A model generated the notes under the pieces. That model was not told where the DNA came from, made no database searches, and saw only the letters and a program-made list of their open reading frames with translations. Below, in pieces: positions 44,156 to 52,847 of a stretch of 64,000 bases of DNA. The position numbers and the translations under genes are program-made. This DNA is from Pseudomonas sp. PICF141 (GTDB lineage: Bacteria > Pseudomonadota > Gammaproteobacteria > Pseudomonadales > Pseudomonadaceae): the NCBI RefSeq assembly GCF_002286815.1, contig NZ_MUNM01000024.1:109196-173195 (forward strand), read 5' to 3'. Within the stretch, counting starts at the first letter, position 1; every line of letters begins with the position of its first letter.

Positions 44156-44175
44156 ACCTATAACAAATACTAGCT
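44156..44175 (+). promoter_or_regulatory. lux-box-like dyad upstream of second peptidase and transporter operon
   Basis: ACCTATAACAAATACTAGCT fits NNCT-N12-AGNN and matches the other site in ACCTAT-N8-CTAG-N-T. It lies 80 bp before the ATG at 44256. It also lies between the divergent luxR gene and the transporter operon, so it could affect both. Confidence 0.6.
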
Positions 44176-44255
44176 TTTGGGCACATGACTTACTCAGTAA
44201 GGTAGGCCATTTAGTTTGCATCCGAACCGGTCAGCATCATAAAGGGAGAGTTGCG

Positions 44256-45143
44256 ATGTGGCGTGAAATCGAGCCGGACCAGCACTTTAATGTCGAAGTC
44301 GATGGCCACAATCTCGTGGTTTACAGCTTCGGCGAGGGCGATGAAGTCCTGTTGTGCCTCAATGGCGGCCCGGGGCTTCCTTGCGATTATCTGCGTGACG
44401 CCCATGGCTGGCTCAAGGACAAGGGGTTGCGCGTGGTCGCCTTCGACCAACTCGGCACCGGCGCGTCTGACAGACCTCAAGACCCATCACTGTGGGATAT
44501 TTCCCGTTATGTCGCTGAGGTGGAAACCGTTCGGCAGGCCCTCGACCTGGGCCGGGTGCACTTGCTGGGGCACTCCTGGGGCGGCTGGTTGGCGATCGAA
44601 TATGCCATTTACCACCCTCATGCAATTAAAACCCTGATTCTGGAAAATACCGTAGGCGATATCCCGCACCTGTCTCAGGAACTGGAACGTCTGCGGGGTG
44701 CACTCGGCAGCGAAACCGTGGCCATGATGCAGCGCCATGAAGCCATGGGCACCCTCGATCACCCTCAATACCAAGCGGCAATCACCCTGCTCAACTATCG
44801 CCACGTCTGCCGCCTGGACGAATGGCCGGCGCCGGTCACACGCTCTCTGGGCGACTGGAACATGGGCCCCTACACAACCATGCAGGGGCCCAATGAGTTT
44901 CTCTACGTCGGCAACCTGAAAGACTGGAACCGTCTTCAGGAAATGGCCGACTTCACCATGCCGGTATTGATTACCACCGGCCAGCACGACGAACTGACGC
45001 CCGCCTGTGCCATGCGCATGAAAATGGCGCTCAAGGACGCGGCACTGCATGTATTCCCCAACAGCAGCCACATGCCCTTCTACGAAGAACCTCATGCCTA
45101 CTTTCCGGTGTTACTGGATTTCCTCCAGCGGCACCGAGGTTAG
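44256..45143 (+). CDS. proline iminopeptidase-family alpha/beta hydrolase, second copy
   Basis: 295 residues from ATG 44256 (GGGAGAG upstream). S33 motifs: LCLNGGPGLPCDYL, FDQLGTGASDRP, nucleophile LLGHSWGGWLA, ITTGQHDELTP and NSSHMPFYEEP. It is related to, but clearly different from, the copy at 42321-43220 (GHSWGGW against GQSWGGM). It heads an operon with the peptide transporter genes, 3 bp before the permease start. Imported peptides or amides are presumably its substrates. Confidence 0.88.
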   Translation: MWREIEPDQHFNVEVDGHNLVVYSFGEGDEVLLCLNGGPGLPCDYLRDAHGWLKDKGLRVVAFDQLGTGASDRPQDPSLWDISRYVAEVETVRQALDLGRVHLLGHSWGGWLAIEYAIYHPHAIKTLILENTVGDIPHLSQELERLRGALGSETVAMMQRHEAMGTLDHPQYQAAITLLNYRHVCRLDEWPAPVTRSLGDWNMGPYTTMQGPNEFLYVGNLKDWNRLQEMADFTMPVLITTGQHDELTPACAMRMKMALKDAALHVFPNSSHMPFYEEPHAYFPVLLDFLQRHRG

Positions 45144-45146
45144 TCG

Positions 45147-46094
45147 ATGAATCTGTCGCGTTACCGTTTCATCCTGTCACGCCCCCTGCAGCTGCTGCCG
45201 GTGCTGTTCGGCATCAGTCTCATCACGTTTGTGCTGGTGCGATCGATTCCCGGCGACCCGGCGCGCGCCCTGCTCGGCTCGCGCAGTACGCCAGAGGGGC
45301 TGCTCAGGGTGCGTGCTCAGTTCGGCCTCGATCAGCCGCTGTGGATGCAGTACTTCTACTTCCTGAAAAACCTGTTCAACGGCGACCTTGGCCAGTCATT
45401 GCTGTACAAGGTCGACGCCTTGAAGCTGATCAGCACGCGCATCGAGCCCACGTTGTTTCTGGTGCTGGGCAGCGTGCTGCTGGCCATGTTGATCGCGGTG
45501 CCGCTGGCCACCGTTGCGGCCCGGCACAAGGGTGGTTGGGGCGACAACCTGATCCGCCTGTTCACCACCGCCGGCCTCGGCATGCCGGCGTTTTGGCTGG
45601 GGATCATGTTGATCCTGCTGTTCAGCGTACAACTGGGCTGGTTCCCGGTTTCCGGCTACGGCCGTTCCTGGCTGGACAAACTGCACCACATGGTCTTGCC
45701 CTGCCTGACCATTGCCCTGGCGTTATCGGCGGTTTTGATACGTAACCTGAGGGCAAGCATGCTGATGGAGTTGCAAGCCGACCACGTCACGGCAGCCCGG
45801 GCTCGCGGCCTGTCTGAAGACGCGGTGTTTCGTCGCCATGTGCTGCCCAACTCCCTGGTACCCGCCGTCAACCTGCTGGCGGTGAACATCGGCTGGCTGA
45901 TCAGCGGCACGGTGGTCATCGAAAGTCTGTTCGCCATTCCCGGGATCGGCCAGTTGTTGGTCCGAGGCATCTTCACCCGTGACTACATGGTGGTCCAGGG
46001 CGTGGCGATGGTGCTGGCCTGCGCCACTGTGGCGGTCAACTTTCTCGCCGACGTGGTGACAGTCGCCATCGATCCACGGGTGAAAATCCGATGA
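45147..46094 (+). CDS. peptide ABC transporter permease (DppB/OppB type)
   Basis: 315 residues with six membrane helices, the N-terminal RPLQLLPVLFGISLITFVLVRSIPGDPA of DppB-type permeases, the EAA-like loop ADHVTAARARGLSEDAVFRRHVLPNSLVP that docks on the ATPase, and VVIESLFAIPGIGQLLVRGI. It forms the inner-membrane channel with the next gene product; the stop overlaps that gene by 4 bp. Confidence 0.93.
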   Translation: MNLSRYRFILSRPLQLLPVLFGISLITFVLVRSIPGDPARALLGSRSTPEGLLRVRAQFGLDQPLWMQYFYFLKNLFNGDLGQSLLYKVDALKLISTRIEPTLFLVLGSVLLAMLIAVPLATVAARHKGGWGDNLIRLFTTAGLGMPAFWLGIMLILLFSVQLGWFPVSGYGRSWLDKLHHMVLPCLTIALALSAVLIRNLRASMLMELQADHVTAARARGLSEDAVFRRHVLPNSLVPAVNLLAVNIGWLISGTVVIESLFAIPGIGQLLVRGIFTRDYMVVQGVAMVLACATVAVNFLADVVTVAIDPRVKIR

Positions 46095-46945
46095 ACAGCC
46101 AGGCAACGACGGTTCCTCGACCGAATCTGCGCCTGGGTTTGCGCAATCCTCGACTGGCAATGGGATTGGGCCTGGCAATCCTGCTGGGCTGGCTGGTGCT
46201 GGCGATCTTCGCGCCCTGGATCGCACCCTTCGATCCGATCGTCCAGAACACTGATATACGCTTGCTGGCGCCCCATCTAGCCCACCCGTTCGGCACTGAC
46301 AATTTTGGCCGCGACGTTTTGTCCCGAGTGATCTGGTCGGCCCGCGTCGACTTGCAGCTGGCGGTGATCGGGGTGATTTTCCCGTTTCTGATCGGCACGT
46401 GTGTCGGGGCGTTGTCCGGCTACATCGGCGGGCGTTTCGACACGTTCTGCATGCGCCTGATCGATATCATCCTGGCCTTCCCGTTCCTGGTGTTGATGCT
46501 GGCCATCATGGCGATCCTCGGTCCCGGCCTGATGAGTTTCTATATCGCCATGGCATTGGTGGGCTGGGTGTCCTATGCACGCTTGATCCGCTCGCAGATC
46601 CTGATCCTCAAGGAAAGCGATTTTGCCCTGGCCGCCAAAAGCCTTGGCTTCGGCCATGGACGCATTCTGTTTCGGCACCTGCTGCCAAACGCGATGTTCG
46701 GCTCGATCGTGTTTTCCATGTCCGATGCGGTGCTGGTATTGCTCAGCGGCGCGGCGGTCAGTTACCTCGGTCTTGGTGTTCAACCACCGACCGCCGAGTG
46801 GGGCACGATGGTCGCCGAAGGTCAGAGTTTCATCACCTCCGCCTGGTGGATCTGCACCTTCCCGGGATTGGCGATCGTCACCCTGGCCATGGGCTTCAGC
46901 CTGCTGGCCGATGCGGTTGCCGAACACTTGGGTGAACGTTCGTGA
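46091..46945 (+). CDS. peptide ABC transporter permease (DppC/OppC type)
   Basis: 284 residues with an N-terminal OppC-type segment (NPRLAMGLGLAILLGWLVLAIFAPWIAPFDP), HPFGTDNFGRDVLSRVIWSARVDL, the ATPase-docking loop SDFALAAKSLGFGHGRILFRHLLPN and the C-terminal LSYLGLG-type block (VSYLGLGVQPPTAEWGTMV). It partners the DppB-like permease. The next gene starts with GTG overlapping its stop. Confidence 0.93.
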   Translation: MNSQATTVPRPNLRLGLRNPRLAMGLGLAILLGWLVLAIFAPWIAPFDPIVQNTDIRLLAPHLAHPFGTDNFGRDVLSRVIWSARVDLQLAVIGVIFPFLIGTCVGALSGYIGGRFDTFCMRLIDIILAFPFLVLMLAIMAILGPGLMSFYIAMALVGWVSYARLIRSQILILKESDFALAAKSLGFGHGRILFRHLLPNAMFGSIVFSMSDAVLVLLSGAAVSYLGLGVQPPTAEWGTMVAEGQSFITSAWWICTFPGLAIVTLAMGFSLLADAVAEHLGERS

Positions 46946-47928
46946 GTGCGCCTGTGCTGAAGGTCGAAGAGCTCAGCGTTATCGCCCGCAAGGGTGAGCA
47001 CGAGGTGACGCTGGTGGATCGCTTGTCCTTCGATCTGGCCGAGGGTGAAGTGCTTGGACTGGTGGGCGAAAGCGGCTCCGGTAAAACCATGGCCTGTCGC
47101 GGTTTAATGAGGCTGCTGCCATCGCCAAACCTGCGTGTCGAAGGCACCGCCGTGCAACTGGCCGGAGAAAATCTGCTGCGCCTGGACGAGGCCGGCATGC
47201 GCCGCATGCGTGGGCGTCAATTGGGGATGATTTTCCAGAACCCCAGCAGCCATCTCGACCCGTTGATGCGCATCGGCGAGCAGATTGGCGAAGGTATTCG
47301 TCTGCACCAGGGCGCCAGCAAGCGTGAAGCCCGCGCCCAGGCCATCGACGTCCTTCGGCAAGTGGGCATTCCCGATCCGCAGCGGCGGGTTGACAGTTAC
47401 CCTCACGAATTCTCCGGCGGCATGCGCCAGCGAGCGATGATTGCCGTGGCGCTGGGTTGCAACCCGCACGTGCTGATTGCCGACGAACCGACCACCGCCC
47501 TCGACGTCACAGTCCAAGCGCAGATCCTGCGCCTATTGCTCGATCTGCGCGACCAGCGTGGCCTGTCGATCATCATGATCACCCATGATCTGGGGGTCGT
47601 CGCGCAGACCTGCGACTCGATTGCGGTGATGTACGCCGGACGCTTGTGCGAGCACGGCAACAAGCACGAGGTACTGGCTCATCCACGCCACCCGTACACC
47701 GCGGGGTTGATCGACTGTCAACCGGCCACCAGCCACGGTCACGCATTGCTCAAAACCATCGCCGGGCAACCGCCCTTGCTCGACGCCCTGCCCCAGGGTT
47801 GTCGCTTCAATCCGCGCTGCCAGCAAATCGGCAACAAGTGCACAACACTGATGCCGGGTTTGCAGCCGGTCAGCCATGGACACCGCATCGCTTGTCATTA
47901 CCCCTTGGCCGCCGGAGACCGCTCATGA
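46942..47928 (+). CDS. peptide ABC transporter ATP-binding protein (DppD type)
   Basis: 328 residues from GTG 46942, which overlaps the upstream stop (GTGA). Walker [12 protein letters not shown]-loop [16 protein letters not shown], signature [12 protein letters not shown], Walker [14 protein letters not shown]-loop ITHDLGVV. The C-terminal oligopeptide-transporter extension has the cysteine pattern for a 4Fe-4S cluster ([15 protein letters not shown]). It powers peptide import together with the DppF-like partner. Confidence 0.93.
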   Translation: MSAPVLKVEELSVIARKGEHEVTLVDRLSFDLAEGEVLGLVGESGSGKTMACRGLMRLLPSPNLRVEGTAVQLAGENLLRLDEAGMRRMRGRQLGMIFQNPSSHLDPLMRIGEQIGEGIRLHQGASKREARAQAIDVLRQVGIPDPQRRVDSYPHEFSGGMRQRAMIAVALGCNPHVLIADEPTTALDVTVQAQILRLLLDLRDQRGLSIIMITHDLGVVAQTCDSIAVMYAGRLCEHGNKHEVLAHPRHPYTAGLIDCQPATSHGHALLKTIAGQPPLLDALPQGCRFNPRCQQIGNKCTTLMPGLQPVSHGHRIACHYPLAAGDRS

Positions 47929-48896
47929 CCCTGCTCAAGGTCAAGGATCTGCATGTGCGCTTCGCCGCGCCGGGCACTGGTTTTCTGGGCATGAACCGGC
48001 AATGGCTGACAGCGGTCAACGGCGTTTCGCTGAGCCTCTCGGCGGGTGAAACCCTCGGGCTGGTCGGCGAGTCGGGCAGCGGAAAAAGCAGCCTGGGGCG
48101 GGCGATCCTGCACCTCAACGAGATTCACGCCGGGCAGGTGCTGTTCGATGGCATCGACATGGCCCATGCCGGGAAGATCGATATCGAGAGACTGCGTCAT
48201 GAGACGGCGATGGTTTTTCAAGACCCCTATGCCGCGCTCAATCCACGCTTGAGCATCGGCCAGACCCTGGCAGAAGTGCTTCGGGTACAACGCAAGGTGC
48301 CGGAATCGCTGATTGCCGCCCGTGTCGATGAACTGCTGACGTTGGTCGGTCTGCGCCCGGAATTAGCCGCCCGCAAACCGCACGCCTTGAGCGGCGGCCA
48401 ATGCCAGCGTGTCGGAATCGCCCGTGCGCTGGCCGTGGAGCCACGCCTGATCGTCGCCGATGAATGCGTCGCCGCGCTGGACGTGTCCATCCAGGGGCAG
48501 ATCATCAACCTGCTGCTGGAGCTGCGTCAGCGCATGAACCTGGCGATTGTGTTCATCGCCCATGATCTGGCGATCGTTCGCCGGCTCTGTGATCGGGTGG
48601 CGGTGATGTACCTGGGCAAGATCGTCGAGGAAGGCCCCGTGGAGGACGTATTTCGCTCCCCGCGACATCCCTATACCGCCGCGCTGATCCAGTCGATTCC
48701 AGAAATCGATCCAGCCCGGATGCTACCCGCCGACCCATTGCCCGGTGAACCGCCCAGCCCTTTGCAGTTGCCATCCGGCTGCGCCTTCCACCCGCGCTGT
48801 CGCTACGTTCGTGCCACTTGTCGCCAGGTGGCGCCCCCTACCCGTCAACTCGATGCTCGCCGTTACGACTGCGTGCTCGAGGAGCCTTTGTTTTAA
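47925..48896 (+). CDS. peptide ABC transporter ATP-binding protein (DppF type)
   Basis: 323 residues from ATG 47925 overlapping the previous stop by 4 bp. Walker A GESGSGKSSLGRAI, Q-loop VFQDPYAALNPRLSI, signature LSGGQCQRVGIARAL (Cys in place of the more usual Arg/Met), Walker B LIVADECVAALD, H-loop IAHDLAIV, and the C-terminal cysteine motif GCAFHPRCRYVRATC. Walker B reads DECVAALD rather than DEPTSALD, a mild deviation that keeps the catalytic Glu. Confidence 0.92.
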   Translation: MTLLKVKDLHVRFAAPGTGFLGMNRQWLTAVNGVSLSLSAGETLGLVGESGSGKSSLGRAILHLNEIHAGQVLFDGIDMAHAGKIDIERLRHETAMVFQDPYAALNPRLSIGQTLAEVLRVQRKVPESLIAARVDELLTLVGLRPELAARKPHALSGGQCQRVGIARALAVEPRLIVADECVAALDVSIQGQIINLLLELRQRMNLAIVFIAHDLAIVRRLCDRVAVMYLGKIVEEGPVEDVFRSPRHPYTAALIQSIPEIDPARMLPADPLPGEPPSPLQLPSGCAFHPRCRYVRATCRQVAPPTRQLDARRYDCVLEEPLF

Positions 48897-48929
48897 AAAA
48901 CCACGTACTCATCAAGAAGGAGTTTGACC

Positions 48930-50444
48930 ATGAGATCCAGGCATTTGAAATTGCTTGCAGCCGCCACATTGACCGCTTGCACCCTTGCCAGCGGCATTGC
49001 CCAGGCAGCGGGTGTACTCACCATCGGTTGCCGTGAAGAAAGCACCACGTTCGACCCGATCAAAAGCGCGCAAAACCGCGATACCTGGGTGTTTTCCAAT
49101 GTCTACGACACGCTGATACGGGTCAACAAGGCCGGCAGCAAGATGGAACCTGGCCTGGCTGAAAGCTGGAAAGTCTCCGACGATGGCCTGACCTACACCT
49201 TCAAAATGCGCAAGGCGAAATTCTCCGACGGCTCGCCGATCACCGCCGATGATGCGGCATTCAGTCTGTTGCGGACTCGCGATAACAAGGCCTCGCTGTG
49301 GAGCGATGCCTACAAACTGATCGACACCGCGAAAGCGGCCGATCCGCAAACCCTGGTCGTCACCCTGACCGCCCCGTCGGTGCCGTTCCTTTCGCAACTG
49401 GCCTCGCCGACTGTGTCGGTGCTCTCGCAGAAGGCCATGACCCGCATGGGCGAAGACGCTTATGCCCAGGAGCCTGTGGTGTCAGGGGCATTCTTTGTCA
49501 AGGAATGGCTGCGCGGCGATCGCGTGAAGCTGGAGAAGAACCCGCATTTCTGGCAGGCCGACAAGGTCAGCCTGGATGGCGTGGAGTGGATTTCCATTCC
49601 GGACGACAATACCCGGATGCTCAAAGTACAGGCAGGTGAGCTGGATACAGCGATTTTCGTACCGTTTTCGCGCGTCGATGCGCTGCGCAAGGATCCCAAC
49701 CTGACCATCCACTCCGACCCTTCCACTCGGGAAGATCACCTGCTGATCAACCATGAGCACGGGCTGCTGGCCAAGCCTGAAGTACGTCAGGCGCTGGACA
49801 TGGCCATCAACAAAAAATCGGTGGTCGACACCGTCACTTTCGGCCATGGCCAGGAGGCTTACTCCTACATTCCCAAAGGCTCGCTTTACCACTACGCGGA
49901 CAACTTGCAGCGTCCATTCGACCCGGTCAAAGCCAGGCAAATGCTGAAAGATGCCGGCGCAGCGGGCATGAAGCTGAATTACGTGGTTAACGCAGGCAAC
50001 GAAGCCGATGAACAGATTGCCGTGCTGGTTCAGCAGCAACTGGCGGCCGTCGGTGTGACCGCCACCCTGCAAAAGGTCGACCCCACCCAGAGCTGGCAGA
50101 TGCTGGTCGACGGTGACTACGACCTGTCCGTGATGTACTGGACCAACGACATTCTCGACCCGGACCAGAAGACCACCTTCGTTCTGGGCCACGACACCAA
50201 CATGAACTACATGACCCGCTACAAGAACGACAAGGTCAAGGATCTGGTATCAGCAGCCCGCATTGAAGCGGCCCCGGCCAAGCGTGAACAAATGTATGTC
50301 GACCTGCAGAAGATCGCCAAAAATGACGTCAACTGGATCGACCTTTACTACAGCCCTTACATCAACATTTCGCGCAAGAACATCGAAAACTTCCAGCAGA
50401 ATCCACTGGGGCGTTTCTCTCTTGAGGAAACAGTGAAGAACTAA
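48930..50444 (+). CDS. peptide ABC transporter substrate-binding protein (DppA/OppA family)
   Basis: 504 residues from ATG 48930 (AAGGAG 7 bases upstream). The Sec signal peptide ends AQA-AG. It is an SBP_bac_5 family protein: TFDPIKSAQNRD, VYDTLIRVN, LAESWKVSDDGLTYTFKMRKAKFSDGSPITADD (split signature), EYxxxK-type core and a C-terminal DLQKIAKNDVNWIDLYYSPY. It captures peptides or related amides in the periplasm for the permease complex. It is the last gene of the operon, followed by a bidirectional terminator at 50474-50503. Confidence 0.93.
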   Translation: MRSRHLKLLAAATLTACTLASGIAQAAGVLTIGCREESTTFDPIKSAQNRDTWVFSNVYDTLIRVNKAGSKMEPGLAESWKVSDDGLTYTFKMRKAKFSDGSPITADDAAFSLLRTRDNKASLWSDAYKLIDTAKAADPQTLVVTLTAPSVPFLSQLASPTVSVLSQKAMTRMGEDAYAQEPVVSGAFFVKEWLRGDRVKLEKNPHFWQADKVSLDGVEWISIPDDNTRMLKVQAGELDTAIFVPFSRVDALRKDPNLTIHSDPSTREDHLLINHEHGLLAKPEVRQALDMAINKKSVVDTVTFGHGQEAYSYIPKGSLYHYADNLQRPFDPVKARQMLKDAGAAGMKLNYVVNAGNEADEQIAVLVQQQLAAVGVTATLQKVDPTQSWQMLVDGDYDLSVMYWTNDILDPDQKTTFVLGHDTNMNYMTRYKNDKVKDLVSAARIEAAPAKREQMYVDLQKIAKNDVNWIDLYYSPYINISRKNIENFQQNPLGRFSLEETVKN

Positions 50445-50473
50445 GCAATCGTTACGCTGAAGCATGGAAAAAC

Positions 50474-50503
50474 AAAGGACCTCTTTTCAGAGGTCCTTTT
50501 TTT
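50474..50503. terminator. bidirectional terminator between transporter and aco operons
   Basis: AAAGGACCTCT and AGAGGTCCTTT pair over 11 bp around a TTTC loop, with seven T residues on the plus strand and a TTTGTTTTT run on the minus strand. It serves both the peptide transporter operon and the convergent aco operon. Confidence 0.88.
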
Positions 50504-50580
50504 ATGCCTGTAGCGGATGCTGAAAACCCGCATCCAGCACCCGCTGTCCAGATCCAGAAATTTCTATACAGGCTGGGCCA

Positions 50581-51675
50581 TCAGACTCGAGCGGGAGACA
50601 CGATGATTTTCACGTTGTGCTCCTTGTTGTTGACCAATTCCTCAAAGCCCTGCCTCACGATCTGTTCCAGCTGAATGCGCCCGGTTACCAGGGGTGTGAT
50701 GTCCAGCCGGCCGTCGGCAATAAAGGCGATCACATCGGCGAACTCGCCGTTGTAGGCGAGCGCACCCAGCACCTGTTTTTCGGTGGAGACCAACTCAAAG
50801 AAATTGAACTCGCTGGGTTCCTCGAAGATGCCCACCAGCACACACATACCGGCCTTGCGGATGAGGTCAATAGCGAGCTTGGCCGTGTGTTTGTTGCCGA
50901 TGCATTCGAAGCTGACATCCGCGCCAAGTCCGCCGGTCAGGCGCCGCACCTCTGCCAGAGCGTCGCATTCATTGGGGTCCAGCACATGGCTCGCCCCAAC
51001 CTCCAGAGCCTTGGCCTTGCGCGCTCCTGACATTTCCAGGGCGATGACCTGGGCCGCACCAGCAGCCTTGGCACACATGATGGTGCACAGGCCGATGGTT
51101 CCCGCGCCAACCACCACTACATTTTTCCCCAGTACACTCCCGGCCTTTTTCACCGCGTGCATGCCCACGGCCAGCGGTTCGATCAGCGCCCCGGCCTCGG
51201 CGGGAAAGTTGGCCGGCAACTTGTACAGCAGATTGGCCGGCACGTTGACCAACTCGGCGAACGCACCATTGTTCATCAGTCCGGTGAAGGCCAGGTTCTC
51301 GCAGATGTTGTACAAGCCGTGGGTGCAGTAATAACAGGTGCCACAGTGCTGACAGGCGTCGGCTGCCACTGGCTCACCCACACTGAACCCCTCGACACCG
51401 GCTCCCAGTTCGACGATTTCACCACAGAACTCATGACCGAGAATGCACTGCCCCTTGATTCCGGTCAGCGGGTGCGGCGCCTCCACCGGAATGAACACCG
51501 GCCCGGCCACGTATTCATGCAGGTCGGAGCCGCAAATACCGCACCATTGCACGCGAATCTGGACCCAGCCCGCAGGTGGCGACACGGGCAACGGAACGTC
51601 TTCGACACGGATATCGTGACGGCCATGCCACACAGCGGCGCGCATGCGGCGGGTCGGATCAATTGAAAGGCTCAT
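50581..51675 (-). CDS. 2,3-butanediol dehydrogenase, zinc-dependent MDR family
   Basis: 364 residues from ATG 51675 (AAGGAG 7 bases upstream). Medium-chain dehydrogenase: catalytic zinc Cys in CGICGSDLHEY, GHEFCGEIVELG, the structural zinc cysteines CQHCGTCYYCTHGLYNIC, and the NAD site VVVVGAGTIGLCTIMCAKAAGA. It is the last gene of the aco operon, matching adh of acoXABC-adh in P. putida, and oxidises 2,3-butanediol to acetoin for the AcoABC complex. Confidence 0.9.
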   Translation of the reverse strand: MSLSIDPTRRMRAAVWHGRHDIRVEDVPLPVSPPAGWVQIRVQWCGICGSDLHEYVAGPVFIPVEAPHPLTGIKGQCILGHEFCGEIVELGAGVEGFSVGEPVAADACQHCGTCYYCTHGLYNICENLAFTGLMNNGAFAELVNVPANLLYKLPANFPAEAGALIEPLAVGMHAVKKAGSVLGKNVVVVGAGTIGLCTIMCAKAAGAAQVIALEMSGARKAKALEVGASHVLDPNECDALAEVRRLTGGLGADVSFECIGNKHTAKLAIDLIRKAGMCVLVGIFEEPSEFNFFELVSTEKQVLGALAYNGEFADVIAFIADGRLDITPLVTGRIQLEQIVRQGFEELVNNKEHNVKIIVSPARV

Positions 51676-51734
51676 GTTGCTATCTCCTTGAAGTCGTTGG
51701 CCTTGGCGACCGGCAAGCGGTCGCCATGGGAGCA

Positions 51735-52847
51735 TCAGTGTTGTTGCACAAAGTCCAGAATCAGCCGGTTGACCTGCTCGGCCGCTTCCATCTGCACCAT
51801 GTGCGCCTGGCCCGGCAGGATCTCGACCCGAGCTGTCAGGCCAGCACTGTGGGCGGCAGGAATGATCGCGTCGTCACCGCCCCAGATCAGCAACACCGGC
51901 TGCCGGCTTTCTTGCACCACGTCGCGCAGATCGAACTGTTGCCGTCCTTCCTTGAACAATCCCGAAACCAGCTGGCGCAGGGCTGTGTCCACCCCTTCGA
52001 GGCGCTTGTACTTGAGCATGTCTTCGAGCATCTGCCGATTGACCAGTTCGGGGTCGGAGAACAGTTGCACCAGCGGTGGCTTGAGGGCATTGCGGCTGGC
52101 CGCCTCGACAAAACCTTGCAGGTAATCGCCGTTGATGTCCGCGCCCAGACCGGCGCTGCCGATCAAAGTCAGGGAACGAACCCGTTGCGGCGCCAGACGC
52201 GCTGTGTTCAGTGATACCGCGCCGCCCATGGAGTGACCCACCAAATGCGCTGAGGGGATGTCCAGGTGATCGAGCAATGCCAGCACCACGCCGCTCAGTT
52301 CATCCAGGTTTCCGTGCTCCAGCTGTTTGGTCGATTCGCCATGGCCCGGCAGATCCAGAGCAATCACCCGGCGCTCGGCAGCCAGTGCTTCATGATTGAA
52401 CATCCAATTGTTCAGATCGCCGCCAAACCCGTGCACCAGCAGCAACGGCACCCCGCCCTCACCGCGCTCGAAGTAACGGATCAGCCGCCCGTCCAGTTCG
52501 ACTTTCTGCGGTTTCGGCCCAGTGTCTTCCTCGGCGCCGTCACCCGGCACGAACGTGGCCTGAAACTGCTCGATCACTGCATCGATTTCGGCCTCGCTGG
52601 CTTCGCCGTCGACCACGATGCCGAGCAACGCACCGACCGCAAGGGTTTCATCCTGGCGCGCGATCTGCCGACGCAGCACACCGGAAAACGGCGCCTCGAC
52701 GCTGCTGGAAATTTTGTCGGTTTCCACATCGAGCACTTCCTCACCCTTGGCGATCGCCTGGCCCTCCTCCTTGAGCCAGACATCGACCCGGCCTTCTGTC
52801 ATGGACAAGCCCCACTTGGGCATTGTCAGGGTATGAATCTGGCTCAT
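51735..52847 (-). CDS. acoC: acetoin dehydrogenase E2 component, dihydrolipoyllysine acetyltransferase
   Basis: 370 residues from ATG 52847, overlapping the acoB stop by 4 bp. An N-terminal lipoyl domain (residues 3-80) carries the lipoylated Lys45 in VETDKISSSVEAP. The C-terminal part (about 130-370) is an alpha/beta hydrolase fold (LLVHGFGGDLNNW, nucleophile GHSMGGA, GGDDAIIP, GQAHMVQME) instead of the usual acyltransferase core, which is the normal AcoC architecture. It transfers the acetyl group from acetoin cleavage to CoA. Confidence 0.93.
   Translation of the reverse strand: MSQIHTLTMPKWGLSMTEGRVDVWLKEEGQAIAKGEEVLDVETDKISSSVEAPFSGVLRRQIARQDETLAVGALLGIVVDGEASEAEIDAVIEQFQATFVPGDGAEEDTGPKPQKVELDGRLIRYFERGEGGVPLLLVHGFGGDLNNWMFNHEALAAERRVIALDLPGHGESTKQLEHGNLDELSGVVLALLDHLDIPSAHLVGHSMGGAVSLNTARLAPQRVRSLTLIGSAGLGADINGDYLQGFVEAASRNALKPPLVQLFSDPELVNRQMLEDMLKYKRLEGVDTALRQLVSGLFKEGRQQFDLRDVVQESRQPVLLIWGGDDAIIPAAHSAGLTARVEILPGQAHMVQMEAAEQVNRLILDFVQQH

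Noticed and set aside
44189..44201. CTTAC-TCA-GTAAG palindrome as the LuxR operator
   Set aside because: It is too short for a lux box and has no counterpart upstream of the other hydrolase gene, unlike the ACCTAT-N8-CTAG sites.
51735..52847. acoC product as a plain alpha/beta hydrolase or lipase
   Set aside because: The N-terminal lipoyl domain with the modified lysine and its place between acoB and adh identify it as AcoC.
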